NCBI RefSeq assembly: GCF_042675965.1
Contig: NZ_JBHTKJ010000073.1
Location: 1-64,000, forward strand
Source of the DNA: Virgibacillus_R byunsanensis
GTDB lineage: Bacteria > Bacillota > Bacilli > Bacillales > Amphibacillaceae
Length of the DNA stretch: 64,000 nucleotides
Direction: 5' to 3'
Both the position numbers and the translations under genes were made by a program. Positions within the stretch are counted from its first letter, which is position 1, and the number at the start of each line of letters is the position of its first letter. This document shows positions 14,852 through 23,754 of the stretch, in pieces. Under the pieces are notes generated by a model. The model made no database searches. It worked only from the letters and a program-made list of their open reading frames with translations, and was not told the DNA's origin.

Positions 14852-17299
14852 TTATTGAAAAAATGCGTTAAAATAACGTGTCATTGCTACAGCAAAATCA
14901 CCACGTTTAACTTCTTTTTCTGGTGAGAACGTTGCTGTAATTGTTGGCTCAAGATCATAAGGTCCTTGATCAACATTGAAATTAGCATTAATAATATTCA
15001 AATCTAACGCTAATTGTACATATCCCTTGAATTCTTTGGGAATATCTCCAGCATCATCTACAGGAATACGTTCATCCCTATATTGAACGGTTACATCTCC
15101 TTCAACATTTTGCGCCATATCCTCCAACCCTAGGCTTTGAACAAGTGAATACGCAAGTTCGGCTCTAGTGACACTCTGATTCGGTTTAAAGTCGTCATTC
15201 GAATCTGCTAACATAACGCCATTCTGTACGTGCTGTTTATCTTTTAATGCTGATCCTTGTTCCAATACAGCAGAAACATAAGCTGATGAACCTTCATCTG
15301 GCAAGGACTGGCGAATTCCAGCACCCATAACTAAGTATTTAGCTAATTCGCCGCGCGTTAACTTCATTTCTGGCATAAACTTACCATTTTCATAACCATC
15401 AAACAATCGTTCTTTTACCCCCATTTGGATAGCAGAAGATGCTGGATCCTCACTTATATCATCCAATCCAGAATAACCACTTACCTCTGTAAAGGCTAAA
15501 GTTCCTTGAACTGTTTCCGGTAAAGCTACACCAAGAGGGTTCTCCTCAGCACCTCTTAAGCCACGGATTTCTGCTGTCCACGTACCTGGTATTGGAGCAT
15601 TTACGGATACTGTACGATCCCAATATAATGTAAATAACACACTAATACCTGAGCTATACTCCGTACCATCTGGAGCAATCAGAACTAAATTAATGGGATT
15701 ACCTGTCTCTTCAAGTAATCCTTTACCATCAACCTTTGCTACCACACTCCCCATTCCTTCTGCCACTTCAAAAGAATAACTATTGTCTGAAACTAATGTT
15801 AATGGATTATAGTCCACCTCAAAATTTTCACGTGTTGTCGACGAATCGACATTACTATTAAATGTTTGGTTCATATTTAAGGTACTTCCATATTCTTTCG
15901 TTGTATCAAAAGCTACATCCACTGCTGCATATGCATTAACATATCCTGCACCAGCTTCCCAGGATTCATAGCCTGGCATATTTGTTGCTGTTTGTTGTAA
16001 AATTTCCTTCACCTCTGATGGAGACAATGCTGGATTTGCTTCTAACATTAAGGCTACTATCCCTGCAACGTGTGGTGTAGCCATTGATGTTCCACTCATG
16101 GATGTATAATACGGTAAATATGCAGTTTCAATTAACTCTGCATCTTGGTCAATTGCTAATGATGAAACAGGAGCAATTACACGTGTAGAAATAATATCCA
16201 CACCTGGTGCAGTCACAGCTGGCTCATCTTTCCAAGTCCATGACTCACCGTCTACTTCAAAATCTCCTCCTACACCTTGTGTACCACGGGATGAAAAGTC
16301 AGCTAACGTACCATCTTTTTCACCTGCAGCGACAGATATTACCCATGGAGCTTTTGCATATGGATTATGTGTATCTTCTCCAGGACCTGAATTCCCAGCA
16401 GCAAACAGTACTGTAATTCCACGGTCAAATGCTTTTTTACTAGCAATATTTACAGGGTCATTCGGGTCAAAATCACCTGATGAACCCCAAGAGTTCGTAA
16501 TGACACGAATATCGTATTCTGATTGATGTGTGATCGCATAGTCAAATCCACCAACAGCATCTAAAATGAATAACGCTGCACCAGATCCATAGCCGATAAG
16601 ATCAGCACCTGGAGCGACACCTTCATACTTACCACCAGACATTTCACCAGTACCACCGACTGTACCGGCAACATGCGTTCCATGTCCTGAATTTGAATCC
16701 GTATTTGGTACGTCCTCTACATACGTAATTGGCAATAGTTCTGGTGCTAAGCTATTTAAATTTGCGTTAGCCGCTACATTTTGGACTAGGTTTTTGCCAA
16801 ATTCGTGATCTTGATGCGTACCGTCAACACCACTATCATTCACTACAACACCTACCCCGTCACCTGAAACAGGAAGACCTCCGTTTTCACTTCTCATCTG
16901 ATCATCCGTACGAACCTTGTTAACACCCGTTAGATCAGTCGAATCTGCGTTCAAATACTTCAGTTCACGATTTAAGTAGACCGAACGGACATTATCACTA
17001 TCTTTTAGAGCTTCAACTTGTTCTTTTGTTACGATCGTAGCAACCATTGGTAACGAGGTAAGAGAAACTCCTTTCGTAATACCCAGCTCACCTAAGAGAT
17101 CTAAATTTTCCGTTGTTGGTTCCTCATCACCCTGAAACGTCACAATAACTTGAAATTCAGAATTACCGTTTGCTATTGCGTCTTCTAGTTGTGGATCAAT
17201 AGCAACCGAGTTTGTTGTAGCGTCGACATTACCTAAGCCATAAAATAAAAGCGAAACGAATAAACCTACCATGAATGTAAATTGGATTAGTTTCTTCAC
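14852..17299 (-). CDS. Extracellular subtilisin-like (S8) protease with SLH domains
   Basis: An 815-residue secreted protease. Signal peptide about residues 1-28; I9-type propeptide about 35-118 (EFQVIVTFQGDE to VRSVYLNRE); S8 catalytic domain with Asp155 (VNDSGVDGTH), His208 (GHGTHVAG) and Ser405 (SGTSMATPHVAG); a linker domain; then about three S-layer-homology repeats from residue 640 (VKERLFDGYENGKFMPEMKL) that should anchor it to cell-wall polysaccharide. GTG start behind AGGAGGAG. Monocistronic with its own terminator. Probably a surface nutrient protease; substrate unknown. Confidence 0.93.
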   Translation of the reverse strand: MKKLIQFTFMVGLFVSLLFYGLGNVDATTNSVAIDPQLEDAIANGNSEFQVIVTFQGDEEPTTENLDLLGELGITKGVSLTSLPMVATIVTKEQVEALKDSDNVRSVYLNRELKYLNADSTDLTGVNKVRTDDQMRSENGGLPVSGDGVGVVVNDSGVDGTHQDHEFGKNLVQNVAANANLNSLAPELLPITYVEDVPNTDSNSGHGTHVAGTVGGTGEMSGGKYEGVAPGADLIGYGSGAALFILDAVGGFDYAITHQSEYDIRVITNSWGSSGDFDPNDPVNIASKKAFDRGITVLFAAGNSGPGEDTHNPYAKAPWVISVAAGEKDGTLADFSSRGTQGVGGDFEVDGESWTWKDEPAVTAPGVDIISTRVIAPVSSLAIDQDAELIETAYLPYYTSMSGTSMATPHVAGIVALMLEANPALSPSEVKEILQQTATNMPGYESWEAGAGYVNAYAAVDVAFDTTKEYGSTLNMNQTFNSNVDSSTTRENFEVDYNPLTLVSDNSYSFEVAEGMGSVVAKVDGKGLLEETGNPINLVLIAPDGTEYSSGISVLFTLYWDRTVSVNAPIPGTWTAEIRGLRGAEENPLGVALPETVQGTLAFTEVSGYSGLDDISEDPASSAIQMGVKERLFDGYENGKFMPEMKLTRGELAKYLVMGAGIRQSLPDEGSSAYVSAVLEQGSALKDKQHVQNGVMLADSNDDFKPNQSVTRAELAYSLVQSLGLEDMAQNVEGDVTVQYRDERIPVDDAGDIPKEFKGYVQLALDLNIINANFNVDQGPYDLEPTITATFSPEKEVKRGDFAVAMTRYFNAFFQ

Positions 17300-17449
17300 G
17301 TAATTCTCCTCCTAATTTAAATAGAATTAACATACAACTCTATTATGAATCAGAGAAGACCCATTTTGAATTGAGCAAAGGTTGTAAAAGCAGTATTTAA
17401 AGAACTATCTTATAATCATACAAAAGTAGTAATCAACTACTACTTAAAT

Positions 17450-18121
17450 TCACTTCTCATCTTCCTCTGTTCGTATTTGAGGAATAGGAATAAGTTGATT
17501 TTGTACCGCATGAATAATAACTTGTGACCTGCTTTTTACATTTAACTTTTTAAAAATTTTACTTACATGGACTTTTACCGTTTTATCGCTTATAAAAAGT
17601 TTTTCTGCGATTTGTTTATTACTTAACCCTTCCAATAAACACATCAGAACATCCTTCTCGCGTTCACTTAATTCACTTGATTGTTCCGATTCGTTTTCAT
17701 TTTTTTGTTGATGAAAGGATAACAACTTCTTCGTCAGGGAGGGATGAATAACGGATTCCCCGTTTGCTATCGTTCTAATTGCCTCAACAACCTGCTCAGA
17801 TGGAGAATCTTTTAACAAGTATCCATCTGCACCTATTCTAATCGATGCCAAAAAATATTCATCGTGGCTATACATGGTTAAAATGCATATTTTTATGCCA
17901 GGATATTTCTGTTTTAAAATCTCCGTAACTTCAATTCCGTTTCGATTTGGTAAATTGATATCCATGATTACAATATCAGGGTTCAAATCCTTAATTTTAG
18001 CTAGTGCATCATTTCCAGAAGTTGCTTCACCTACCACCTTAATATCCTGCTCAAGTTCAATAATATTTTTCAATCCGTCACGTAACACAGCATGGTCATC
18101 GACTAACATGACGTTTATCAT
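17450..18121 (-). CDS. NarL/LuxR-family response regulator
   Basis: A 223-residue regulator: receiver domain (residues 3-120) with the phospho-acceptor Asp in IVIMDINLPNRNG and the conserved Lys in YLLKDS, then a LuxR-type helix-turn-helix (LSEREKDVLMCLLEGLSNKQIAEKL, about residues 155-215). The ATG at 18121 is chosen because GGGGAG lies seven bases upstream. The gene overlaps the sensor kinase by 26 bp, so the two are translationally linked. The targets are unknown; the secreted protease lies just downstream. Confidence 0.93.
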   Translation of the reverse strand: MINVMLVDDHAVLRDGLKNIIELEQDIKVVGEATSGNDALAKIKDLNPDIVIMDINLPNRNGIEVTEILKQKYPGIKICILTMYSHDEYFLASIRIGADGYLLKDSPSEQVVEAIRTIANGESVIHPSLTKKLLSFHQQKNENESEQSSELSEREKDVLMCLLEGLSNKQIAEKLFISDKTVKVHVSKIFKKLNVKSRSQVIIHAVQNQLIPIPQIRTEEDEK

Positions 18122-19952
18122 ATACACTCTCCCCTTCGAATCCCATTTTCGGAATGATTATAGAAATCTCTGTTCCTTCTCCTTCATTACTATCAATTTG
18201 CAGTGATCCACTAATCTTCTCGATAGACTCATTCATGTTTATTATTCCGAAATGCGAGGTATTCTTTGCTTTAATCATCTCTTGAAATAACGAAAAACCA
18301 ACACCATAGTCTTTTATTCGTAACAAAATTTGTTCGGCCTGATAACTTAAAAGGACATCAATTTTTGTGGTCTCACTATGTTTGATACTGTTTGTAATAC
18401 TTTCCTGAAACACTTCGAATAACACTTTTTCCGTCATCGAGCTTAAGGTTTCTTCATCACCTCTTACTTCAAACTTTACTTGAACGTCATAATAGTTACT
18501 AATTTCTCCTATTTTCTTTTCAATAGCAGGAATTAAACCAATCCGATCAGTAGGATAAGGTCGAAGCGCATAGATAGATTGGCGAATTTCTTTTAAGCTG
18601 ATTCGTAGTTTTGAGATGCTTCCAGATATGATATTTAACGTTTCAGCTGGTTTATCTTGAAATTTCCTTTCAGCTGTTTCTAAATTCATTACGGCTCCAG
18701 CCAATGATTGTGCAACACCATCATGAATCTCCCTTGCTATACGGTTTCTCTCTTCCAGTAATATCCGTTTTTCCTTTTCTTGAATAAGTGTTCTTGTCTT
18801 TAAGATGATTGCTAATTGATTTGCAATTGCTGTAGTCGAGTTAATATCATCTTCTCCAAAGCTTTTAGTCCGACTTCTGGCAACAATAAACATCCCAACG
18901 ATTTCACCTTCAATTGTAAGTGGAATATACACAAACGACTTTAGGTTAGCTTCAAAATATGCTGAAGCAATTCCTATATCATTTTTACGATTATCATATA
19001 AAACAGGTTTACTGACTCTTTCTAATTCAACAATTTCCTCTTTTGACAATGATCTTACATTTTTCACTTCCCCTTGCACATACCGGTTATTCCATTCGGA
19101 ACCTTCCTTAATCCATAAAGCAGCTGCATCAACTTCAATAAAATCCTGGAAGCTTGTTTTCAGAACTTTTAAGAAATCTTCTGTTGGTACCATAGTATTT
19201 AACTCAGAAGTTATGGAAAACAGCGCCTTTAGTCTGTTCTTCTCCCTCCTTAGCCGAAAGATCACAGCACTTAATAGTGAAATTCCTACTAGAGGCGAAA
19301 AGAAGAAGAAAAAGGTAAAGACATCAATCTCACCACGATTCTGACTACCAAGTAAAAAAAACATAAATCCATACCCTAAGGAAATAAACCCACTATTTAA
19401 TTCAGATAATGTTTTTTGTTTCCATGATTGAAATGGGTAGGTTTGTGGGCGCAACCATAATACACTGTCCACAATTAAATTATTTAAAAAGTGAAAAAAC
19501 AGAAGAAGAATTCCATAATAAATAAATCCATCCATAATAGTGGAATTGAATGAAATTATAGGCTCAACTAGTTGTGTAACCTGTACGGAGATAAAGAAAC
19601 TTAAAATGAGTTGAGCGGGGTTAAAAAAGATTATTCGAATTGGCCTTCGATTAATTACATTCACCAAAAGAGATACAAAACCATATACGACAATTGTATA
19701 ACTAAGCCCAAAGATTAAATACAAAGTAAATATAATTGGAAAATTTATCGTTGTATTCCCTTTCCACACGGGAATCGGATAGTAATCGCAAATTGCTAGA
19801 AAAACAACAAATAATAGTAATATAATTGGATCCTGGGGGGATTGTAATTGAAATATATGTATTAGAAAAAGGATTAGGCCTATGACTGATACCATAGCCA
19901 TAAATACTTTTGCATTTGTCTCTTTCCTCTGTCTAAGCTGTTGTGAATTCAT
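18096..19952 (-). CDS. GAF-containing sensor histidine kinase (NarL-type partner)
   Basis: A 618-residue kinase. A multi-helix membrane region fills about residues 15-230, followed by a GAF domain (about 245-385), a HisKA_3 dimerisation box with the phospho-histidine in RNRIAREIHDGVAQSLAGA, and a HATPase_c domain (about 505-605; N-box FQESITNSIKH, DYGVGF, GTEISIIIP). The membrane region resembles the one in the GGDEF/HD-GYP protein at 48624. It probably phosphorylates the overlapping response regulator. The signal is not evident. Confidence 0.92.
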   Translation of the reverse strand: MNSQQLRQRKETNAKVFMAMVSVIGLILFLIHIFQLQSPQDPIILLLFVVFLAICDYYPIPVWKGNTTINFPIIFTLYLIFGLSYTIVVYGFVSLLVNVINRRPIRIIFFNPAQLILSFFISVQVTQLVEPIISFNSTIMDGFIYYGILLLFFHFLNNLIVDSVLWLRPQTYPFQSWKQKTLSELNSGFISLGYGFMFFLLGSQNRGEIDVFTFFFFFSPLVGISLLSAVIFRLRREKNRLKALFSITSELNTMVPTEDFLKVLKTSFQDFIEVDAAALWIKEGSEWNNRYVQGEVKNVRSLSKEEIVELERVSKPVLYDNRKNDIGIASAYFEANLKSFVYIPLTIEGEIVGMFIVARSRTKSFGEDDINSTTAIANQLAIILKTRTLIQEKEKRILLEERNRIAREIHDGVAQSLAGAVMNLETAERKFQDKPAETLNIISGSISKLRISLKEIRQSIYALRPYPTDRIGLIPAIEKKIGEISNYYDVQVKFEVRGDEETLSSMTEKVLFEVFQESITNSIKHSETTKIDVLLSYQAEQILLRIKDYGVGFSLFQEMIKAKNTSHFGIINMNESIEKISGSLQIDSNEGEGTEISIIIPKMGFEGESVYDKRHVSR

Positions 19953-20186
19953 TTAATTCACCTCTCTCACACTATATAGTTTATTCTAATCCAAGTTTAT
20001 GAATACGCCAAATAATTAAACAATTTAAAAGTCTAGACTAGTCGAATGAGCTATCTCACTAACCAATCTAGACCCAAACCGAGATGGTTTGTATTACTAT
20101 TTTGACAAACTAAACTAGAAATTCCTATTCACTAAAAGGGCTATTTCGATAGTACTAAAGAACTAACTTGGTAGTCTTAACATTTA

Positions 20187-20271
20187 GAAATCTGGGCATT
20201 CGCCAAGCCTTTATGGCGAATGGCCCAGTTGCACTTATGCGGATAAGGAAGTTTTATACTTTTTTACCTGC
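20187..20271. repeat. Interspersed repeat R2, copy b
   Basis: Full R2: a first stem formed by GGCATTCGCCA and TGGCGAATGGCC, the core GTTGCACTTATGC, then a stem from GATAAGGAAG and its near complement around TTTTATA. It lies directly against an R1 copy. Confidence 0.8.
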
Positions 20272-20272
20272 G

Positions 20273-20440
20273 AACAAAAGCTAGAAGTGCCTTGAAAGAC
20301 ACGACAAGCATAAGCAGGTCGCGTAGTGTGGATGCCTTTACCAAGTCGAACTGCTTAATGTCCCCGAGTGTCTAGGCGCTGGATCTGGACGTGGCTTAAA
20401 CAGTCAATAAATTATCCACAGGCTCCTAATTTATAATTTC
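20273..20440. repeat. Interspersed repeat R1, copy b
   Basis: Head AACAAAAGCTAGAAGTGCC, middle shared with copy e (GACAAGCATAAGCAGGTCGC), end GCGCTGGATCTGGACGTGGC and tail ATTATCCACAGGCTCCTAAT. The adjoining stretch 19953-20186 shows no gene or structure I can support beyond a leader region for the kinase. Confidence 0.85.
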
Positions 20441-20448
20441 ATTATTAC

Positions 20449-20481
20449 ACAAAAAGACCAGCCTCCATAAGAAGCTGGTCT
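20449..20481 (-). terminator. Terminator after the 6S-like RNA
   Basis: A minus-strand hairpin of AGACCAGC/GCTGGTCT followed by TTTTTGTG. It is nearly identical to the subtilase terminator at 14812. Confidence 0.8.
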
Positions 20482-20484
20482 GCC

Positions 20485-20660
20485 ATTTAAATATTAAACA
20501 GCCACAATTGCCGTATTATCATAGTAAGTTTTAAACCACCACTTCGCAAAGTGGGTGTTTGCAGAAACCTTCCTGTCTTCCTCTCGTGGAGGCCCGACAT
20601 TAGAGCTTCGATGTAAAACTCCCTATTCATATGTTAGAGGTTAAAACTTAAGTAAATACG
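20485..20660 (-). ncRNA. 6S-like structured RNA
   Basis: The minus strand can form a long rod typical of 6S RNA. A closing stem pairs 20639-20649 with 20526-20537 (AAGTTTTAACC with GGTTTAAAACTT). An open central bubble follows, with a small hairpin on its 3' side (20539-20554, CCACTT/AAGTGG). Then comes a stem GGGAGTTT/AAACACCC and a distal hairpin CCTC/GAGG. A -10-like TACAAT (20664-20669) sits just upstream and a terminator just downstream. 6S RNA binds SigA RNA polymerase by mimicking an open promoter. The identification rests on architecture, not on a remembered sequence. Confidence 0.5.
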
Positions 20661-20742
20661 TACATTGTAGCTTATGTTTATATCATATACCCTAATCGCC
20701 ATATTATCAATGGGAATTTTGCCCACTCTTACAAGAAAATTT

Positions 20743-20994
20743 TTACAAAAGTAATTCATATACCTCCGTTAGCTCTTGTACACGTACATCATTTTGGACG
20801 TTTTTAGCATAATCTAATTCTTTTTTTACGACATCATTTAAATATGCAATTTCTTCTTCGTCCAAATCTCTTACAAATTCACCTTCATTTTTATACTGAT
20901 CAAGCTTACCATAAATCTGCTGGCACATGTCATTATCGATATAATTTGCCAAAGATTCACGTAAGTAATCTAATGTATAATCGATGCTACTCAC
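20743..20994 (-). CDS. csgA: Sporulation-specific protein CsgA
   Basis: An 83-residue protein matching the Bacillus CsgA pattern throughout: TLDYLRESLANYID near the start, EFVRDLDEEEIAYLN in the middle and ELTEVYELLL at the end. CsgA is a SigG-dependent forespore protein whose role is not well defined. It is followed on the same strand by the 6S-like RNA and preceded by a 46-residue hydrophilic protein gene. Confidence 0.88.
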   Translation of the reverse strand: MSSIDYTLDYLRESLANYIDNDMCQQIYGKLDQYKNEGEFVRDLDEEEIAYLNDVVKKELDYAKNVQNDVRVQELTEVYELLL

Positions 20995-21020
20995 CCTTTT
21001 TCACCTAAAAGTTTATGTGC

Positions 21021-21161
21021 TTATATTTTTGTATTCTTCTTTTTCGTCCGATCCTCTAATTGTGATTTAGGCCGCTGATCAGCGACATCCTCGGATAAAC
21101 CTTGAGGATTAACACTTGATTGGACCCGTCGTTTATTTCTATTATCATTTTTGGAACTCAT
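21021..21161 (-). CDS. Small hydrophilic protein, possibly spore-related
   Basis: A 46-residue, highly charged protein (MSSKNDNRNKRRVQSSVN at the start, SQLEDRTKKKNTKI at the end) with no membrane segment. AGGAGG lies seven bases before the ATG. It is on the same strand as csgA and 27 bp upstream of it. Composition and neighbourhood suggest a small spore protein, but the family is not recognised. Confidence 0.65.
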   Translation of the reverse strand: MSSKNDNRNKRRVQSSVNPQGLSEDVADQRPKSQLEDRTKKKNTKI

Positions 21162-21217
21162 AGAAACACCTCCAGTAGATAGTGTTACTATTTTTTTAGT
21201 ATTTTATCCAACTAAGG

Positions 21218-21480
21218 AACAAAATCGTAAGCGTCCGTTTAACGACGTATGGGCTGCGCCCGCGCATCGCGGGTGGGTCGACGTTGCCGCGCAAAGCGGC
21301 GAAGTTAGTCGATCTTCCAAATCCGCATGAGATATAGGAAACACGAAGAGCGTTAGCGAATCGATGTTGACTTATCGTAAGGAGGATCAGGAAGCCCACT
21401 AGTCGTTGGGTGCTGGAGATGGACGCGGCTTACACAGTCAATAAATTATCCACAGGCTCCAAATTTTTTAATTTCCTAAG
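21218..21480. repeat. Interspersed repeat R1, copy c (long form)
   Basis: The long version of R1. Its middle contains TTTAACGACGTATGGGCTG, a GC-rich hairpin (CCCGCGCATCGCGGG), a second (CCGCGCAAAGCGGC), and GATGTTGACTTATCGTAAGG shared with copy g. It ends GGTGCTGGAGATGGACGCGG and ATTATCCACAGGCTCC. Confidence 0.85.
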
Positions 21481-21481
21481 C

Positions 21482-21512
21482 AAAAAAGGAATACCATATT
21501 TAATGGCATCCC
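21482..21512 (-). terminator. Terminator of the acyl-CoA synthetase gene
   Basis: On the minus strand GGATGCCAT pairs imperfectly with ATGGTATTCC, followed by TTTTTT. Confidence 0.55.
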
Positions 21513-21532
21513 CACTTATAATTAAATATTAT

Positions 21533-23137
21533 CTACTTCTTCGGTATTTCCTCATACTGATCTCTCAGTGCGCGCTTCAGTACTTTTCCACTCGGATTCT
21601 TTGGTAGCTCTTTGGCAAAGTCAACATGTTTTGGTGCCTTAAACTTAGACAATCGTGCTTGGCAAAATTCTATGACATCCTTTTCTGTTAAGCTTGCACC
21701 TTCTTTGGGTACAATAATTGCGGTGACAGCTTCAATCCAGTATGCGTCAGGGATACTGATCACTGCGACCTCAGATACGCCATCCATTTGATAGATCGTT
21801 TCTTCCACCTCACGACTAGATACGTTTACCCCACCTGTATTGATCATGTCTTTTTTTCGGTCAATAATAGTAATATAGCCTTCTTCATCCATTACACCTA
21901 AGTCACCACTGTGAAACCAGCCACCGCGGAATGCTTCTGCCGTTTTTTCCGGGTCATGTAAATATCCTTTCATCGCATGTGGTGTACGGTGAACAATCTC
22001 TCCTATTTCACCACGTTCAACTTCATAATCTTGGTCATCAACAATTTTCGTCTGTACATTCAATGTGGCCACACCTGCTGAACCAAGTTTTCGTAATTGA
22101 TCTTCTGGTTGTAATGCCGTTGCAAGTGGTGCCACTTCTGTTTGTCCATAAAAATTCCAAAATCGTGCATTCGGTAAACGTTCAGCGAGTTCTTTTAAAA
22201 TCTCTCTTGGCATTATGGCTGCACCGTAATAGCATTTTTCCAGGGTTGATAAATTTCGCTTATCAAAATCTGGATGTCTTAACAACGCGATCCACACAGT
22301 TGGTGGTGCAAAAAGCTGGGTTGCTCCCTCTTCCTCAATTGTTTTTAAAATCACTTCAGGATTAGCGGCACCTAAAATAATACCGCTTGAACCCACATAC
22401 ACACTCGGTCCTAAAAAGACATGGAGCTGTGCACTATGATATAACGGAAGCGCATGGATCGCTACATCATCAGAGGACATTCTTCCATCCACAATACTGC
22501 TGACATACTCACTAATGATTGATTTATGTGAAAGCATAACCCCTTTTGGACGTGATTCCGTTCCACTTGTATACAAAACATGTGCTAGATCGTCATCTTC
22601 AATATCCGCGTCAACAAAAGCAGCAGATTTTCCTTCACGTGCTAGTGATAACGGAACCCAGGACGAAAGTTCACCATCATACCTACCTAAAACATCCATC
22701 AAATAGCGGTGCTTAATTTCAAGTCTACCTGCTGAATGATCCAAAACTACCGCAAATTCATCTGAAGCAATAAATCCGTTAACCTCAGCATGCTCCAAAA
22801 TATACCGCACATCTTCAACAGATAACATGTAATTAATCGGAATCATGACCGCGCCAATTCGAGCAAGGGCAAAATTCACGACAACAAAATCCAGACTGTT
22901 TTTGGACATTACAACGACCATATCGTTCTTTTCCATACCGTCAGCCAGGAATGCACGGGCCGTCTGATTTACCAAATTATCCAGTTCTGCATAATTCAAA
23001 CGCTGCCCATCATACGTAACTGCGAATTTATCAGGCGTTCGATCACGCGTCCGTGCAAGTAAATCTCCAAGTGTATTCCGTCTTGCTCGTTTCAACATTT
23101 CGTTAAGTCCATCTTGTACATTTGCTTCTGTGTTCAT
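21533..23137 (-). CDS. Long-chain acyl-CoA synthetase-type AMP ligase
   Basis: A 534-residue ANL-superfamily enzyme activating a carboxylic acid with ATP and coenzyme A. The P-loop YTSGTESRPKGVMLSHKS is at about residues 192-209, NFYGQTEVAP near 330, the hinge GWFHSGDLGVMDEEGYITIIDRKKD near 405-430 (split across the domain boundary), and the catalytic lysine in PKNPSGKVLKR near the C-terminus. The acid substrate is not determined (long- or medium-chain fatty acid is likely). Monocistronic with its own terminator. Confidence 0.9.
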   Translation of the reverse strand: MNTEANVQDGLNEMLKRARRNTLGDLLARTRDRTPDKFAVTYDGQRLNYAELDNLVNQTARAFLADGMEKNDMVVVMSKNSLDFVVVNFALARIGAVMIPINYMLSVEDVRYILEHAEVNGFIASDEFAVVLDHSAGRLEIKHRYLMDVLGRYDGELSSWVPLSLAREGKSAAFVDADIEDDDLAHVLYTSGTESRPKGVMLSHKSIISEYVSSIVDGRMSSDDVAIHALPLYHSAQLHVFLGPSVYVGSSGIILGAANPEVILKTIEEEGATQLFAPPTVWIALLRHPDFDKRNLSTLEKCYYGAAIMPREILKELAERLPNARFWNFYGQTEVAPLATALQPEDQLRKLGSAGVATLNVQTKIVDDQDYEVERGEIGEIVHRTPHAMKGYLHDPEKTAEAFRGGWFHSGDLGVMDEEGYITIIDRKKDMINTGGVNVSSREVEETIYQMDGVSEVAVISIPDAYWIEAVTAIIVPKEGASLTEKDVIEFCQARLSKFKAPKHVDFAKELPKNPSGKVLKRALRDQYEEIPKK

Positions 23138-23249
23138 TTTGTATTACCACTCCCCAAATGATAGTTTAGATGACTCATTGGACTGAATATTCTTTCTTTT
23201 ATTTTATTTCAGATAACCTAAAATCGCAACAGTTAATCAAATAACATAG

Positions 23250-23279
23250 AAAAAAGACCATCAAGGATGATCTTTTTCT
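23250..23279 (-). terminator. Hairpin terminator downstream of the DUF1657 gene
   Basis: AAAAGACCATC and GATGATCTTTTT flank AAG; the structure is followed by T-runs on both strands. R2 copy c separates it from the DUF1657 stop codon. Confidence 0.75.
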
Positions 23280-23282
23280 TAG

Positions 23283-23371
23283 AAAACTTGGCTTATCGCC
23301 AGCCTTAATGGAGAATGCCTTAGTTGCACTTATGTAGATAAGAAAGTTTTATACTTTCTTATCTACTAAAA
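23283..23371. repeat. Interspersed repeat R2, copy c
   Basis: Starts AACTTGGCTTATCGCCA, includes GTTGCACTTATG, and ends with the perfect stem GTAGATAAGAAAG / CTTTCTTATCTAC around TTTTATA. It directly follows the DUF1657 coding end. Confidence 0.85.
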
Positions 23372-23380
23372 AATTAACTA

Positions 23381-23584
23381 TTATTGTTTATACTGAGGCT
23401 CCTCTGATTGCATGTATTGCAACCGAGCATTTAAGTTGTTAAGTACAGTTTCCTGCTGTTGAGCCATGTTTTTATACATTTGCTTTGCGTTTTGATCATC
23501 AGTATCTAATGCAAAGCTGTGTAGATTGGCAAGAGTGCTTTCACAACTCGCAATGGTTTGTTGCATTTTAGTTCCTACTGTCAA
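23381..23584 (-). CDS. DUF1657-family spore protein
   Basis: A 67-residue protein with the DUF1657 pattern: TVGTKMQQTIASCESTLANL at the start, LHSFALDTDDQNAKQMYKN in the middle and EEPQYKQ at the end. Members are small soluble proteins often encoded beside spoVA-type spore membrane genes; their function is unclear. The TTG at 23584 is chosen because GGGAGG lies eight bases upstream and relatives begin MTVGT. Confidence 0.85.
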   Translation of the reverse strand: MTVGTKMQQTIASCESTLANLHSFALDTDDQNAKQMYKNMAQQQETVLNNLNARLQYMQSEEPQYKQ

Positions 23585-23754
23585 TATCGTCACCTCCCTA
23601 CGATTTTATAATTTCCATTAATGGTTTTTGTATTAGGATTTTTACATGAAAAAATATGGTTATTGCTTATTTCGTTCACAAAATTTTTTTAGTGAATCTA
23701 TTTCCTCTGACTTAATGATATATATCCCTCCCGTTTGTACCAAGGAGGATATCC

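Noticed and set aside
21196..21399. 67-codon frame in R1 copy c
   Set aside because: Repeat sequence; not maintained in copy g.
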